Below, piece by piece: positions 29,531 through 39,252 of a stretch of DNA of 64,000 bases. The notes below the pieces were generated by a model. The model ran no database searches. It was not told where the DNA came from and saw nothing but the letters and a program-made list of their open reading frames with translations. The position numbers and the translations under genes are program-made. Each line of letters starts with the position of its first letter. Position 1 is the first letter of the stretch. Source of the stretch: Olsenella sp. oral taxon 807 (GTDB lineage Bacteria > Actinomycetota > Coriobacteriia > Coriobacteriales > Atopobiaceae); the NCBI RefSeq assembly GCF_001189515.2, contig NZ_CP012069.2, positions 1,674,001 through 1,738,000 on the forward strand. Reading direction: 5' to 3'.

Positions 29531-29600
29531 GTGTCTTTCCTCCGTTTCATCCGTAGATGCGAGCTGTCATCACGCCACATACGCGTTACACGCCCCATGG

Positions 29601-30464
29601 TTAACCCTTGACCGCACCGGCGGCGACACCCTTGATGATGTAGCGCTGTGCGATCAGGTAGAAGACAACCACAGGAATGATGGCGAGCAGGATGAGTGCC
29701 ATGGTGGCGCCCAAGTCGACAGTGCCGTAGCTGCCCTTGAGGTACTGAATGTGGATGGGAATGGTGCGGTACTCGTTGATATCGAGCGTCAGGTACGGAA
29801 GGAGGTAGTCGTTCCAGACCCACATGATCTCGAGGATGCCCACAGAGATGAGCGTCGGCCTGAGCATGGGCAGGACGACAGAGAAGAAGGTGCGCACGGG
29901 GCCACAGCCGTCGATGGCGGCCGCCTCCTCTATCTCTAGGGGGATGGACTTCACGAAGCCGACGAACATGAAGATCGCAAGCCCCGCGCCAAAGCCAAGG
30001 TAGACGATGGGGATCGCCCAGGGCGTGTTGAGCTTGAGGACATCGGCCGTCTTGGAGAGCGTGAACATGACCATCTGGAACGGCACGACCATCGAGAAGA
30101 TACAGAGGTAGTAGACGATCTTGCAGAAGGTCGAGTCGACACGCGCGATGTACCAGGCCGCCATGGAGCAGCAGAGCAGGATGAGGAAGGTGGCGGCCAC
30201 AGTGATGAAGGCGCTGTAGCCAACCGCCTTCCAGAACGGGTAGTTTCCGAAGGTCATGCCCGTGACGAAGTTCTGAAGGCCCGCAAAGCTCTCCTCATTC
30301 GGGAGCGAGAAGGTATCGGTCTTCACATAGGTGTTGAGCTTGAATGAGTTGATAATGACCGCAACCACCGGAAGCACCCAGATAATGCACACGATGGCAA
30401 GCAGGACGGAGAGGACCGTCTTCTGGGTACGGTCGGAGGCGAGGTCCTTGTTGTTGGCTGCCAT
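29601..30464 (-). CDS. Sugar ABC transporter permease (MalG type)
   Basis: A 287-residue binding-protein-dependent permease with six membrane segments and the EAA loop EIEEAAAIDGCGPVRTFFSVVLPMLRPT near residue 190, which docks on the ATPase. It matches the MalG half of malto-oligosaccharide importers. Its ATG overlaps the stop codon of the preceding MalF-type gene by one base (TAATG). Confidence 0.9.
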   Translation of the reverse strand: MAANNKDLASDRTQKTVLSVLLAIVCIIWVLPVVAVIINSFKLNTYVKTDTFSLPNEESFAGLQNFVTGMTFGNYPFWKAVGYSAFITVAATFLILLCCSMAAWYIARVDSTFCKIVYYLCIFSMVVPFQMVMFTLSKTADVLKLNTPWAIPIVYLGFGAGLAIFMFVGFVKSIPLEIEEAAAIDGCGPVRTFFSVVLPMLRPTLISVGILEIMWVWNDYLLPYLTLDINEYRTIPIHIQYLKGSYGTVDLGATMALILLAIIPVVVFYLIAQRYIIKGVAAGAVKG

Positions 30465-31339
30465 TACTGCTGCACCTCCCTCTTGCGGGTGTACGCGAGC
30501 TGAATGAGGCCGAGTCCGGCGACGAGCACGAAGAAGATGACCGCCTTGGCCTGCGCGACGCCACGAACGACCGCACCTGAGGTATAGAACGTGTTATAGA
30601 TGTTGAGGGCCATCATCTCGGTCGTGTTGAAGGGCTGGCCCCCCGTAAGGGCAAGGTTCTGGTCAAAGAGCTTGAAGCCGTTGGTAAGCGAGAGGAAGGT
30701 GCAGATCGTTATCGAGGGCATCACATTGGGGATGATGACCTTGAACAACGTCTGCGCCTTGGTCGCCCCATCGATCTTGGCCGCCTCTATCATGTCCTCG
30801 GGGACGGCCTGAAGCCCCGCGATGTAGATGATCATCATGTAGCCTATCTGCTGCCAGCACATGAGGATGATCAGGCCCCAGAAGCCATAGGTCGTGTCAA
30901 GCAGGATCGAGGTCTGATACGCCTGGAGTATGCCGTCAAAGATCATCGACCAAATGTAGCCCAGCACGATGCCGCCGATGAGGTTGGGCATGAAGAACAC
31001 CGTGCGGAAGAGGTTGCTCCCCCTGATGCCCTGCGTGAGGGCATAGGCCACGGCAAACGCGATCACGTTGATGAGGACGAGGCTGACGACGGCCGTCGCA
31101 GCCGTGTACCAGAACGAATACTGGAAGCCCGCGTCCGCGAGAGCTTCCCCGTAGTTGCTCACGCCCACAAACTGAGCGTTACTTACAAGTTTGAACTTGC
31201 AGAACGAGAGGTAAATGCCCTGTATGAAGGGCCAGACAAAGCCTATGATGAAGGCTATGACCACAGGGCCCATGAAGAGCCACGCCCAGCGCCTTGTCGC
31301 CCTTCTCTGGGAGTTGCCCCTGCTTCTCTTGATGCCCAT
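30464..31339 (-). CDS. Sugar ABC transporter permease (MalF type)
   Basis: A 291-residue permease with six membrane segments and an EAA loop (DMIEAAKIDGATKAQTLFKV) near residue 185. In MalF-type partners this loop contacts the second ATPase subunit. It lies between the binding-protein and MalG-type genes in a single minus-strand locus. Confidence 0.9.
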   Translation of the reverse strand: MGIKRSRGNSQRRATRRWAWLFMGPVVIAFIIGFVWPFIQGIYLSFCKFKLVSNAQFVGVSNYGEALADAGFQYSFWYTAATAVVSLVLINVIAFAVAYALTQGIRGSNLFRTVFFMPNLIGGIVLGYIWSMIFDGILQAYQTSILLDTTYGFWGLIILMCWQQIGYMMIIYIAGLQAVPEDMIEAAKIDGATKAQTLFKVIIPNVMPSITICTFLSLTNGFKLFDQNLALTGGQPFNTTEMMALNIYNTFYTSGAVVRGVAQAKAVIFFVLVAGLGLIQLAYTRKREVQQ

Positions 31340-31439
31340 AGCACCATTGCTCCCTTGCTCGAGTGCTTTTTATCCGACCGGGGGCCGAGCGACCGAAGGG
31401 CAACCCGACCCCCCTGGCTAAAGACAGGCGGTGACAGGA

Positions 31440-32783
31440 TTAGGAGGGGTTCGCCTTCTTGTACTGCTCCGCCCAGCCGTCGACGAAGGCCTTCTTGACG
31501 CCCTCCCAGGTGGAGTCCGATGGGGCGTTGTTGTAGGCGTTGAGTGCGGAGACGAGTTTTGAGCGGAAGTCATTGACGTTCGGAGTGTAGCTGAAGTCCC
31601 AGTCCATGATGTAGTTGCCAGCGTCACTGTACTTCTTGGCGTCGTTGAGGTAGGGGTTGTCGCCCTCGGGCGTCTGCTTGTAAGGCATGGTGCCGTTGGC
31701 GGCAACCATGGCGGCCGCCGCGTCTGGGTCGGTGACGAGCCAGACCATGAAGTCCATGGTCGCCTGCTTGTCCTCCTCGGAGGCGTTGTCGTTGATGGCC
31801 CAGCGATTCTCCGTCCCGCAGTTGAGGCCGGCCTTCTCCTCGCCCTGGACGCCGCAGTAGTACGGGATGCAGGCGGTGCTGGTGACGCCACCCTTCTTGA
31901 TGTCCGCATAGTTGAAGGAGCCCGAGAAGATGAAGGCGGCCTTCTTGCCGGTGAACTCGGTCACAGGGTCGTGCCCTCCCGTGGCAAGCGCATTGGGCGC
32001 AACAGTGCTGTTGTTGATGGCGAGGTCATAGAGGTTCTTATAGTTGGGAATGTACTTATCGCTGATGGTGGCGGGAGCCTGCTTCCAGCCGCCTGCGTCG
32101 CGAGAATCGTAGTAGCACACGATGTTCGTGAGGTGGCCGGTGACGCGCCAACTGGACGAGTCGTCCATGTCGGTTGCCACGAAGGCATCGAAGCCCAACT
32201 CTGAGGCGCGCGAGTGGATGTCTTCGACGACCTTCTTGAGGGAGTTGAAGTCCTTGATGTCATCCATCTTGTGACCGGCCTTCTCGATAAGCTCGGTGTT
32301 GACGGCGATGCCGAAGGCCTCGTAGTTGTAGGGGATGGAGACGAGCTTGCCCGAGTCATCCGTGAGGTTGTAGTCGTCGGTGCTGAGCTCCTTGGCGATG
32401 GCGGTATCCTTGAGGTCCATCGCGTAGTCGCTCCAGGTCTTGACGCCCTCCATGTTGCCGATGACGAAGAGCGTGGGCGCCCCCTGCTTGTCCATCTCGG
32501 AGGTCAGCGTCTGGGTGTAGGTGCCCGAGGCCGCCGTGACTATCTTGACCTTGACCTTGGGGTATTTCTCCATGTACTTCTTGCCGAGGGACTGGATGGC
32601 CTCATCCATCTCGGGCTTGAAGTTGAGCCAGTAGACGTTGCCGGAGCGATCTTCGCTCGACGTGCCCGACGTGCCGCCCTTGGTTGTGCTCTTGCCGCCA
32701 CATGCGACGAGACCGGCCGCGATGGCAAGCCCCGCACCTCCCACAAACGTCCTCCTTGTGACCTGCTTTGCGTTGAAGCTCAT
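31440..32783 (-). CDS. Sugar ABC transporter substrate-binding lipoprotein
   Basis: A 447-residue extracellular solute-binding protein (family 1). The signal region has a twin-arginine stretch (TRRTFVGGAG) and a lipobox LVAC at about residues 24-27, so it is membrane-anchored after lipid modification. The mature part begins with a Ser/Thr/Gly-rich linker and then VYWLNFKPEMDEAIQSL. It captures malto-oligosaccharides or a related alpha-glucan fragment, judged by its neighbours (LacI regulator, MalF/G permeases, amylase). Confidence 0.88.
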   Translation of the reverse strand: MSFNAKQVTRRTFVGGAGLAIAAGLVACGGKSTTKGGTSGTSSEDRSGNVYWLNFKPEMDEAIQSLGKKYMEKYPKVKVKIVTAASGTYTQTLTSEMDKQGAPTLFVIGNMEGVKTWSDYAMDLKDTAIAKELSTDDYNLTDDSGKLVSIPYNYEAFGIAVNTELIEKAGHKMDDIKDFNSLKKVVEDIHSRASELGFDAFVATDMDDSSSWRVTGHLTNIVCYYDSRDAGGWKQAPATISDKYIPNYKNLYDLAINNSTVAPNALATGGHDPVTEFTGKKAAFIFSGSFNYADIKKGGVTSTACIPYYCGVQGEEKAGLNCGTENRWAINDNASEEDKQATMDFMVWLVTDPDAAAAMVAANGTMPYKQTPEGDNPYLNDAKKYSDAGNYIMDWDFSYTPNVNDFRSKLVSALNAYNNAPSDSTWEGVKKAFVDGWAEQYKKANPS

Positions 32784-32825
32784 GTCCTTCTCCTATCTCC
32801 CTTCGGAAACCTGCACTCTTCCGGT

Positions 32826-33872
32826 TCACGCATCCCGATGATGCGGAATCTCCTTCGTCCTCGGTACAGGGCCCAGCGTACCGCCGCGCCTGATCTTCGC
32901 ATCGAGGGTCACGTGCCTCATCCCGGCCCTGCCCTCGATCTGATCTATCAGAGTGGTGGCAGCTCTGCGCCCCATGACCTCTGTCGGCTGCTCTAGGGTC
33001 GTAAGCGTCGGAATCGCGTACCTGCTCGCCTCTATGCCGTCGATGGCGACCACCGAGCAATCCTCAGGAATGCGCCTGCCGGCATCGTAGACGGCCTTCA
33101 TGGCCGCCATCGCCATGGCGTCCGACGCCGAGAAGATGGCTGTCACGTCACTGCGAGCCGTAAGGAGCCTCGTGACCGCGCTGTAGGCATGGGCCATCGA
33201 GAAGCCACCTGCCTCGAGAACGAGGTCCTCGTCGAGCGTGATTCCCACCTCCTCAAGCGCCTGGCGATAGCCCCTGTAACGCAGCTCGCTGATCGACTGG
33301 TCGTTCACGAAGTCAACGAGGATCGCTATCTTGCGGTGGCCCTCATCCGTGAGCAGCCTAGTGGCGCGGCGCGCCTCCTTGGCATCATCTATGGACACCG
33401 AGGAGTATGTGGCACCATCCAGTCTGCCAAACTGGCTGGAGAACGCGCAGCAGACGAACGGTACCATGACGGAGGCGCGCTCGCGCTCGCCGTAGTCGAA
33501 GCGACCACCCAAGAGGATGAGGCCCTTGAGCCGCTTTGAGTTCACGAGCTCCGCACCTCGCTTGACCTCATCGCCACGCTCGCCCATATGGTGGACGATC
33601 ATCGTGTAGCCCTTGTCCTCGCATACCCTTTCGATGGATCGTACGATGGGAGAGTAGAAGGGGTTGCTCGCACCCCTCACCACGACACCGATGGAATCGC
33701 TCCGCACGCGCACGAGGTCCTGTGCGCTTCTGTTGGGAACGTAGTGAAGCTCGCTTACGGCAGCCAAGACCTTCGCCCGGACAGAGACGCTCACGTCGGG
33801 ATGGCCGTTCATGACCCGAGACACCGTGCTCACGGACACGCCGCAGTACTTTGCGACGTCCTTGATGGTCAT
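32826..33872 (-). CDS. LacI-family transcriptional regulator
   Basis: A 348-residue regulator: the LacI helix-turn-helix and hinge (TIKDVAKYCGVSVSTVSRV, residues 2-20) followed by a periplasmic-binding-protein-like sugar-sensing core. It is encoded directly upstream of the transporter genes on the same strand and divergently from the amylase. A palindromic TGGAAACGTTACCA site lies between it and the amylase, consistent with control of both directions. Confidence 0.92.
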   Translation of the reverse strand: MTIKDVAKYCGVSVSTVSRVMNGHPDVSVSVRAKVLAAVSELHYVPNRSAQDLVRVRSDSIGVVVRGASNPFYSPIVRSIERVCEDKGYTMIVHHMGERGDEVKRGAELVNSKRLKGLILLGGRFDYGERERASVMVPFVCCAFSSQFGRLDGATYSSVSIDDAKEARRATRLLTDEGHRKIAILVDFVNDQSISELRYRGYRQALEEVGITLDEDLVLEAGGFSMAHAYSAVTRLLTARSDVTAIFSASDAMAMAAMKAVYDAGRRIPEDCSVVAIDGIEASRYAIPTLTTLEQPTEVMGRRAATTLIDQIEGRAGMRHVTLDAKIRRGGTLGPVPRTKEIPHHRDA

Positions 33873-33980
33873 TGAATCCCTCCCCTCCTGCTCCCGTGCG
33901 CGGACGGCCGCCTACCCGACGTTTCCGTACCCCCGACGGCGTGGACCCTGCAAACTTCTCTCGCCATCTACCCCTTATTC

Positions 33981-33994
33981 TGGAAACGTTACCA
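33981..33994. promoter_or_regulatory. LacI-type operator between the regulator and amylase genes
   Basis: TGGAAACGTTACCA is a near-perfect palindrome with the central ACGT typical of LacI/CcpA-family sites. It is the only such site I see in the 317-bp divergent region, which otherwise holds no gene. Confidence 0.65.
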
Positions 33995-34189
33995 GTAACG
34001 GCCTCCGTAAGCTAGTTGGACTCTGGGAAATGGCTCGTACGGTCCGGCAAACGGTAGCATTTCCCACGCGAGCGCGTCTTGGGACAGGTCCGGCCAGTCA
34101 AGTCCCAGCTCTTTGATATCTTGGAGAGTCGTATGCAGGCGTCAAGACATACTCGTGCATCACACCAGTCGCATCAAGGGGAGGAATAC

Positions 34190-35506
34190 ATGGCGACCAC
34201 CACAGACCCCGCTCTTCAAGGACAGATCATCTACTCCGTCTACGTGAGAAACCACACGACAGAGGGCACGTTCGCCGCAGTCGAGCCTGACCTCGGTCGC
34301 ATACGCAACTTGGGTTGCGACATCGTGTGGCTCATGCCCATCCACCCCATCGGAAGGGTGGCGCGCAAGGGGACGCTCGGAAGCCCCTACGCCAACAGCG
34401 ACTATCGAGCCATCAACCCCGAGTACGGGACCATGGACGACTTCAAGTCGCTCGTGAACGCCATCCACGCACAGGGCATGAGGGTCATGATCGATGTCGT
34501 CTACAACCACACCTCCCCCGACTCCGTGCTCTTCGAGCAGCATCCCGAGTTCTTCTACCGGCGCAAGGATGGTACGCCCGGCAACCGTGTGGGTGAGTGG
34601 AGCGACATCATCGACCTCGACTATCGTGTGCCGGGGCTCTGGGACTACCAGATAGAGACACTGCGCCGCTGGGCAAAGATCGTGGACGGGTTTCGCTGCG
34701 ACGTAGCTCCGTTCGTACCCATTGAGTTCTGGAAGCGAGCCCGCGCTGCCGTAAAAGAGGTCAACCCTCGCTTCACATGGCTCGCCGAGACAGTGCATCG
34801 CTCCTTTGGGGAAGCTGTCCGTCGCGAGGGAACGTACTGCGCGACTGACAACGAGGCCTTCGAGGCCTTTGACATCGAGTACTCCTACGACGTCGAAGAG
34901 GCCTTCGAGCGCTACCTCAAGGGTGAGATACCGCTCAGCTGCTACCTCGACCTGCTCGACTTCCAGGAGAGCGTCTATCCGCGCAACTATAACAAGCTGC
35001 GTTTCCTCGAAAACCATGACCTACCGCGCATCGCGTCGCAGCTGACGGAACACCTGGACCTTAAGAACCTGACCTCCCTGCTCTACCTGCTCAAGGGCAC
35101 GACGCTTATCTACGCCGGGCAGGAGCTGTGCGCCACACACAAGCCGAGCCTCTTTGACAAGGACCCGATCGCCTGGGATGGCTTCGGAAGCGCGCGAGAC
35201 CTCACGCCCCTCATGCAGACGATGGCACGCATCAAGCACGAGGTCCTCGGCACGGATGACTTCATTCGTTACGCCGCCGATGACGCGAACGACATCGCCG
35301 TCATCGACCGCTTGGGCACGGGCGGCCGCAGTGTGGGCGTCTTCTCGCTCAAGTCGCACACTGCCCCCGTGAAGCTCGACCTTCCCGATGGGAGTTACCT
35401 GAACCTGATCGACGACTCGAGTGTGCAGGTGACGGAAGGAAGGCTCCTCTGTACGGGGCAACCCGTCGTGCTGCACGTGGATACCGGAGTCGAGGCGATG
35501 GTGTGA
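34190..35506 (+). CDS. Alpha-amylase family glycosyl hydrolase (GH13)
   Basis: A 438-residue GH13 enzyme without signal peptide, so cytoplasmic. Conserved regions are visible: DVVYNHTS (region I, about 104), GFRCDVAPF with the nucleophile Asp (about 179), WLAETV with the acid/base Glu (about 210) and ENHDLPRI (region IV, about 281). It would hydrolyse imported malto-oligosaccharides. The usual C-terminal beta domain is short. The ATG at 34190 has an AAGGGGAGG site; the gene is divergent from the LacI gene and likely in the same regulon. Confidence 0.9.
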   Translation: MATTTDPALQGQIIYSVYVRNHTTEGTFAAVEPDLGRIRNLGCDIVWLMPIHPIGRVARKGTLGSPYANSDYRAINPEYGTMDDFKSLVNAIHAQGMRVMIDVVYNHTSPDSVLFEQHPEFFYRRKDGTPGNRVGEWSDIIDLDYRVPGLWDYQIETLRRWAKIVDGFRCDVAPFVPIEFWKRARAAVKEVNPRFTWLAETVHRSFGEAVRREGTYCATDNEAFEAFDIEYSYDVEEAFERYLKGEIPLSCYLDLLDFQESVYPRNYNKLRFLENHDLPRIASQLTEHLDLKNLTSLLYLLKGTTLIYAGQELCATHKPSLFDKDPIAWDGFGSARDLTPLMQTMARIKHEVLGTDDFIRYAADDANDIAVIDRLGTGGRSVGVFSLKSHTAPVKLDLPDGSYLNLIDDSSVQVTEGRLLCTGQPVVLHVDTGVEAMV

Positions 35507-35641
35507 GGAACGCAGGGGGCAATCCAACCTGCCGGAACACACGACACCCCAACCGGCCCACGGCTCGGCTGCTCGCGATTCGACAACCCCAACCAATGGG
35601 TGCCTGAGCGACAGGCGCCTAATCCTCCAAGAAGGGATACC

Positions 35642-36205
35642 ATGGAATCGACCCTACTCGAACAGATACGTTCTGGCCACCTCATCTTGGCCGTCTGCTG
35701 CATCCTCTACCTCGCGTGGTGGGCCATCTTCTTTTGGCCCAAGGTCACAGGCGGCAAGGCCAAGGGTGCCATGCGCCTGCTTGGCATTGTCGCTCTCATT
35801 GGCGCCATCATCACGGGCACGGTTGGCGCCACGCTCATATGCGACGGAGCAAACACGCTGATGGAGAAGACGCCTCAGACGCCACTCATGATCTTTGGGG
35901 GAGCTGCCATCATCTATGCAGCCCTCTTAACCGTCACCTGGAAGATGCATAACCGTCAGCCCACGGTGGAGCTCGCCCTCTTCGTCGCGTGGCTCGGCAT
36001 GGAAGTGCTCGTGGCATGCGCCTTCAATGTGCTCGGCAAGGGAGGCGAAGCCAACATCTTGGCAGACCTCTCGATCGTGGGGTTCGGTGTGAGTCTCGTC
36101 TGCTATAACTTCTACTACAAGCTGAAATCCCTCTCCTCCTTCATTGACGGATGCGTGCCACTGGCCCTCATCGGGGTCATATCCGTTGTGATCTTTGTGC
36201 TGTAG
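35642..36205 (+). CDS. Six-segment membrane protein of unknown function
   Basis: A 187-residue protein with about six hydrophobic segments: LILAVCCILYLAWWAIFFW, LLGIVALIGAIITGTVGATL, PLMIFGGAAIIYAALLTV, ALFVAWLGMEVLVACAF, LSIVGFGVSLVCYNFYY and PLALIGVISVVIFVL. An AGAAGGGA site precedes the ATG. No catalytic motif is recognisable. It lies 136 bp after the amylase on the same strand and may be read through from it. Confidence 0.7.
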   Translation: MESTLLEQIRSGHLILAVCCILYLAWWAIFFWPKVTGGKAKGAMRLLGIVALIGAIITGTVGATLICDGANTLMEKTPQTPLMIFGGAAIIYAALLTVTWKMHNRQPTVELALFVAWLGMEVLVACAFNVLGKGGEANILADLSIVGFGVSLVCYNFYYKLKSLSSFIDGCVPLALIGVISVVIFVL

Positions 36206-36279
36206 GTGGACAAAGGAGCTGGTGGCGACGGGAGGACAGGCGGGTATGACCTGTGGGGAGCGCCTGCGGCGAGGCAATA

Positions 36280-36338
36280 ACGTACACAGATCGCAGGAAA
36301 AGTGTCCATATACCTGGCTGCCTGCGATTTGTGTACAC
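36280..36338. repeat. 58-bp symmetric GTGTACAC element, copy 3 (variant)
   Basis: Left arm CGTACACAGATCG and right arm CGATTTGTGTACACTGTT. The centre differs from copies 1, 2, 4, 5 and 7, so only the arms and the edge-to-edge length are conserved. It lies upstream of the L,D-transpeptidase gene in an otherwise gene-free 315-bp gap. Confidence 0.6.
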
Positions 36339-36520
36339 TGTTTACGTTGGAATGCTTCCGAGATGCGCGCTTAAGTCACACAGTAGATGACCTCAGGCCC
36401 TGCACGGAAGCGAGCTTTTACCTAAGGTCGGACTCGCGGGATTGGGCCACTTCTATTCAGCTTATGCTAATATGGTATCCAAAGGAGGCAGGATCGTCGC
36501 CGGCCAGAGAGAGGTGTAGC

Positions 36521-39055
36521 ATGCAGCCATGTGCGCATCCAGCGGGGCAGTCACGCGAAATCGCAAAGAGGGGTTGGCATCACCCTGGACTTGCTGGCTC
36601 ACACCTGCCTCATCACGCGCTTCGTAGGCTCTCTGTGGGGCTGGCAGCCGTGGTGCTTGGCTCTGTACTTGCGCTCGGGAACATTACCGCACGGCCTGCA
36701 TGTGCCGAGGAAGCAAGTACGGAGAGTGCCGTGGCAAAGGCGGCGTCTGCCGAGCCTGACGTCCCTGCGGCGGTTGCCGTCACAGATGACTCGAATCCAA
36801 GCGTCCCCGTCGCTGCGGCTGAGGTCACGCAGGGCGAGGGCAGCGCAGCCAAGGCTCCAGTTGTGGGAGCTGCGGAGGGAACCACGACTTCCAACGTCGA
36901 GGCATCCAACTCTCAGCCGTCTAAGACCGAGGTGCCGACGGTCTCCCCTGCGCCCGCCGACACAGTCGCCTCCTCTGCGAGGGCCACGCGAGATGGCACG
37001 CCTGTGGCATCCGACACACAGACGGACGAAAAGACGGCATCCACGAAGGCTCTCGCCTCCCCCTCGGTCCCTGCTTCGAGCAGCTCGTCCACCTCGCCCA
37101 CGACAGATGCTGGTGCAGCGGTTAGTAAGAACGTGTCGGTCGCGCCCACGCACGCCCCGTCAACCGAGACGTCCGCACCCACCTTTGGCACTCCGACAAG
37201 TCCCGACGCACCGGCCGCGACAAGCTTGGGAGCTGATGAGCGTTCTGCAGACGTTGAGACTGCAGCACCTTCTTCAAAGACCACGGCCTATGCCAACGTG
37301 TACCGCCTCTTTAACCCATGGACGACGGAACACCTCTATACCACAGACCTCTCGGAGGCCAAGGGACTTGCCTCACTCGGTTGGAACTGGGAGGGAATCG
37401 CCTGGGTCACGCCCTCGGCAGGGGCCTCGGTCTATCGCCTATACAACGCGTTCTCGGGAGACCATCTCTACACCGCGAGACGCTCGGAGTATGACACCCT
37501 CGTCAAAAGGGGTTGGAGGGGGGAGGGCGTCCAGTTTCGCAGCGTTGGCTCGAAGGACGGGACCGCAGTCCGGCGCCTCTTCAACCGCTATGTCACGACG
37601 GGCACCCACTTCCTGACGACGTCGGTGGAAGAGGAGCACTCATGCGTCCGCGTCGGCTGGAAGAGTGAGGGGACCGCATGGTACGCGGCGAGGCATGCCC
37701 CTCTCGACATCCTGGGCTTTTGGTTTGACCGCTTTGATGGGACAAGGTGGTGGGTGGATGCGACGGGTACCCTTGCCAACTCCAGGGTCATCGATCCCAC
37801 ATCAGGACGAGACAGAGGATCGGGAAGATATGCCTACGCCCGGGCATCGGGCTCAATCCTCAGGGATGGTACCGCCGATGCGGGTGGTGGCTGGTCCTAC
37901 CTCGCGGACAACGACGGCAGGCTCGTCCACCACAGGGGCTCCGGCTGGGTCGTCACGGCCTCATGGCCTCGCTCCGGCAGGCAGCTCCAGCGTTACTGGA
38001 CCCAGGACAAGGGCTCCTACTCTCTCGTGCGCCACGGCATCTTCATCGCCAAGGGCGAGACGGGCGTGGGGGCATGCTATCTTGGCCGCGCGGACACGGG
38101 CTATGTGGTTCGCGGGGCCTGGGGAAGCGGCACTATCATCTATCTGGCGGACAATGATGGCAGGCTCGCCGCCGGATCAGGTTGGCAGGTCACGGGACGC
38201 TACGGACAGGGCCTGCAGCGCTACTACCTTTACTCCATGGGATCCTATTCCGTCGCACGGCATGGCCTCTCGTCCGATGGCGCACGGGGCGCAGGTGGCA
38301 TCGGCGCCAGCCACCTCACTACCAACCAGGGTTACGTGCTTCGCGGCATCGCCGACGCGGGCGATGGCTGGTCCTACCTCGCGGACAACGACGGCAGGCT
38401 CGTCCATCACAGGGGCTCCGGCTGGGTCGTCACGGCTGCGTGGCCTTTCTCGGATAGGCAGCTCCAGCGTTACTGGACCCAAGACAGGAATCTTTGCTCG
38501 CTCGTGAGGGTCGGCCACTTTGAGGTCTCGGGAAGTCGCTACTTTGGTCGCACGGACACGGGTTACGTGCTGAGAAATGCCGATCTTGACATTGATGGGA
38601 TACCCTACCATGCCGATAACGACGGCAGGCTGACGATACATGATCCTATGATCGCCCGTGCCCAAGGCTATGCAAGCTCCACTGACACCCTCGTGCTCGT
38701 TGACACGACTGACCATTGGGTTGGCGTGTTCCGTGGGTCGCAAGGCAACTGGAGGCTCGATCGTCGCATGAGGTGCTCCACCGGTGCGCCCCGCACTCCC
38801 ACGGTCATAGGCAACTTCACGGTTGGCATCAGGGGGTATTCCTTCAACGGAAGCAACTACACCTGCTACTACTACACCCAGTTCTATAAAGACTACCTCT
38901 TCCACTCCATCGTCTACCACATCGGCACGTTCAGGGTTCTCGACGGGAGGATCGGCTACAGCGTCTCCGCCGGCTGCGTGCGCCTTGAGATAGACAATGC
39001 CAAGTGGATTCACGATACGGTGCCAACCGAATCCACAGTTATCACATACCGGTAG
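36521..39055 (+). CDS. Secreted L,D-transpeptidase with cell-wall-type repeats
   Basis: An 844-residue secreted protein: a signal segment (RLSVGLAAVVLGSVLALGN), a Ser/Thr/Ala/Pro-rich low-complexity region (about 50-250), a DUF5648-like module of three VYRLFNPWTTEHLYTT-type units (about 258-390), then repeated WSYLADNDGRLVHHRGSGW modules (about 445-700) and a C-terminal YkuD domain. The catalytic Cys lies in SAGCVRLE (about residue 818) with an upstream His in HSIVYH. YkuD enzymes form 3-3 peptidoglycan cross-links or anchor proteins. The start is uncertain: an AAAGGAGG at 36480 has no start codon at normal distance. Confidence 0.82.
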   Translation: MQPCAHPAGQSREIAKRGWHHPGLAGSHLPHHALRRLSVGLAAVVLGSVLALGNITARPACAEEASTESAVAKAASAEPDVPAAVAVTDDSNPSVPVAAAEVTQGEGSAAKAPVVGAAEGTTTSNVEASNSQPSKTEVPTVSPAPADTVASSARATRDGTPVASDTQTDEKTASTKALASPSVPASSSSSTSPTTDAGAAVSKNVSVAPTHAPSTETSAPTFGTPTSPDAPAATSLGADERSADVETAAPSSKTTAYANVYRLFNPWTTEHLYTTDLSEAKGLASLGWNWEGIAWVTPSAGASVYRLYNAFSGDHLYTARRSEYDTLVKRGWRGEGVQFRSVGSKDGTAVRRLFNRYVTTGTHFLTTSVEEEHSCVRVGWKSEGTAWYAARHAPLDILGFWFDRFDGTRWWVDATGTLANSRVIDPTSGRDRGSGRYAYARASGSILRDGTADAGGGWSYLADNDGRLVHHRGSGWVVTASWPRSGRQLQRYWTQDKGSYSLVRHGIFIAKGETGVGACYLGRADTGYVVRGAWGSGTIIYLADNDGRLAAGSGWQVTGRYGQGLQRYYLYSMGSYSVARHGLSSDGARGAGGIGASHLTTNQGYVLRGIADAGDGWSYLADNDGRLVHHRGSGWVVTAAWPFSDRQLQRYWTQDRNLCSLVRVGHFEVSGSRYFGRTDTGYVLRNADLDIDGIPYHADNDGRLTIHDPMIARAQGYASSTDTLVLVDTTDHWVGVFRGSQGNWRLDRRMRCSTGAPRTPTVIGNFTVGIRGYSFNGSNYTCYYYTQFYKDYLFHSIVYHIGTFRVLDGRIGYSVSAGCVRLEIDNAKWIHDTVPTESTVITYR

Positions 39056-39252
39056 GGTCGCAGACGTACGATGCCGTCCATTGCTCTATGTCCCCCTCAG
39101 ATAAAGTCACGAGTGTAGTATGATGACCATGTTTGTATAGAGCTTCCTGCAGAGCAATGCTGTCACCCGTGGGAGCAGAGCTTATGTGCACTCAGGTGAG
39201 GGCTGGAAGACGGAGCCATAAGGGACCAACACAGCATGAGAAGGAGAAGCGT

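Noticed and set aside
36302-36520. N-terminal extension of the L,D-transpeptidase
   Set aside because: It would place about 73 residues before the signal peptide and run through a repeat element.
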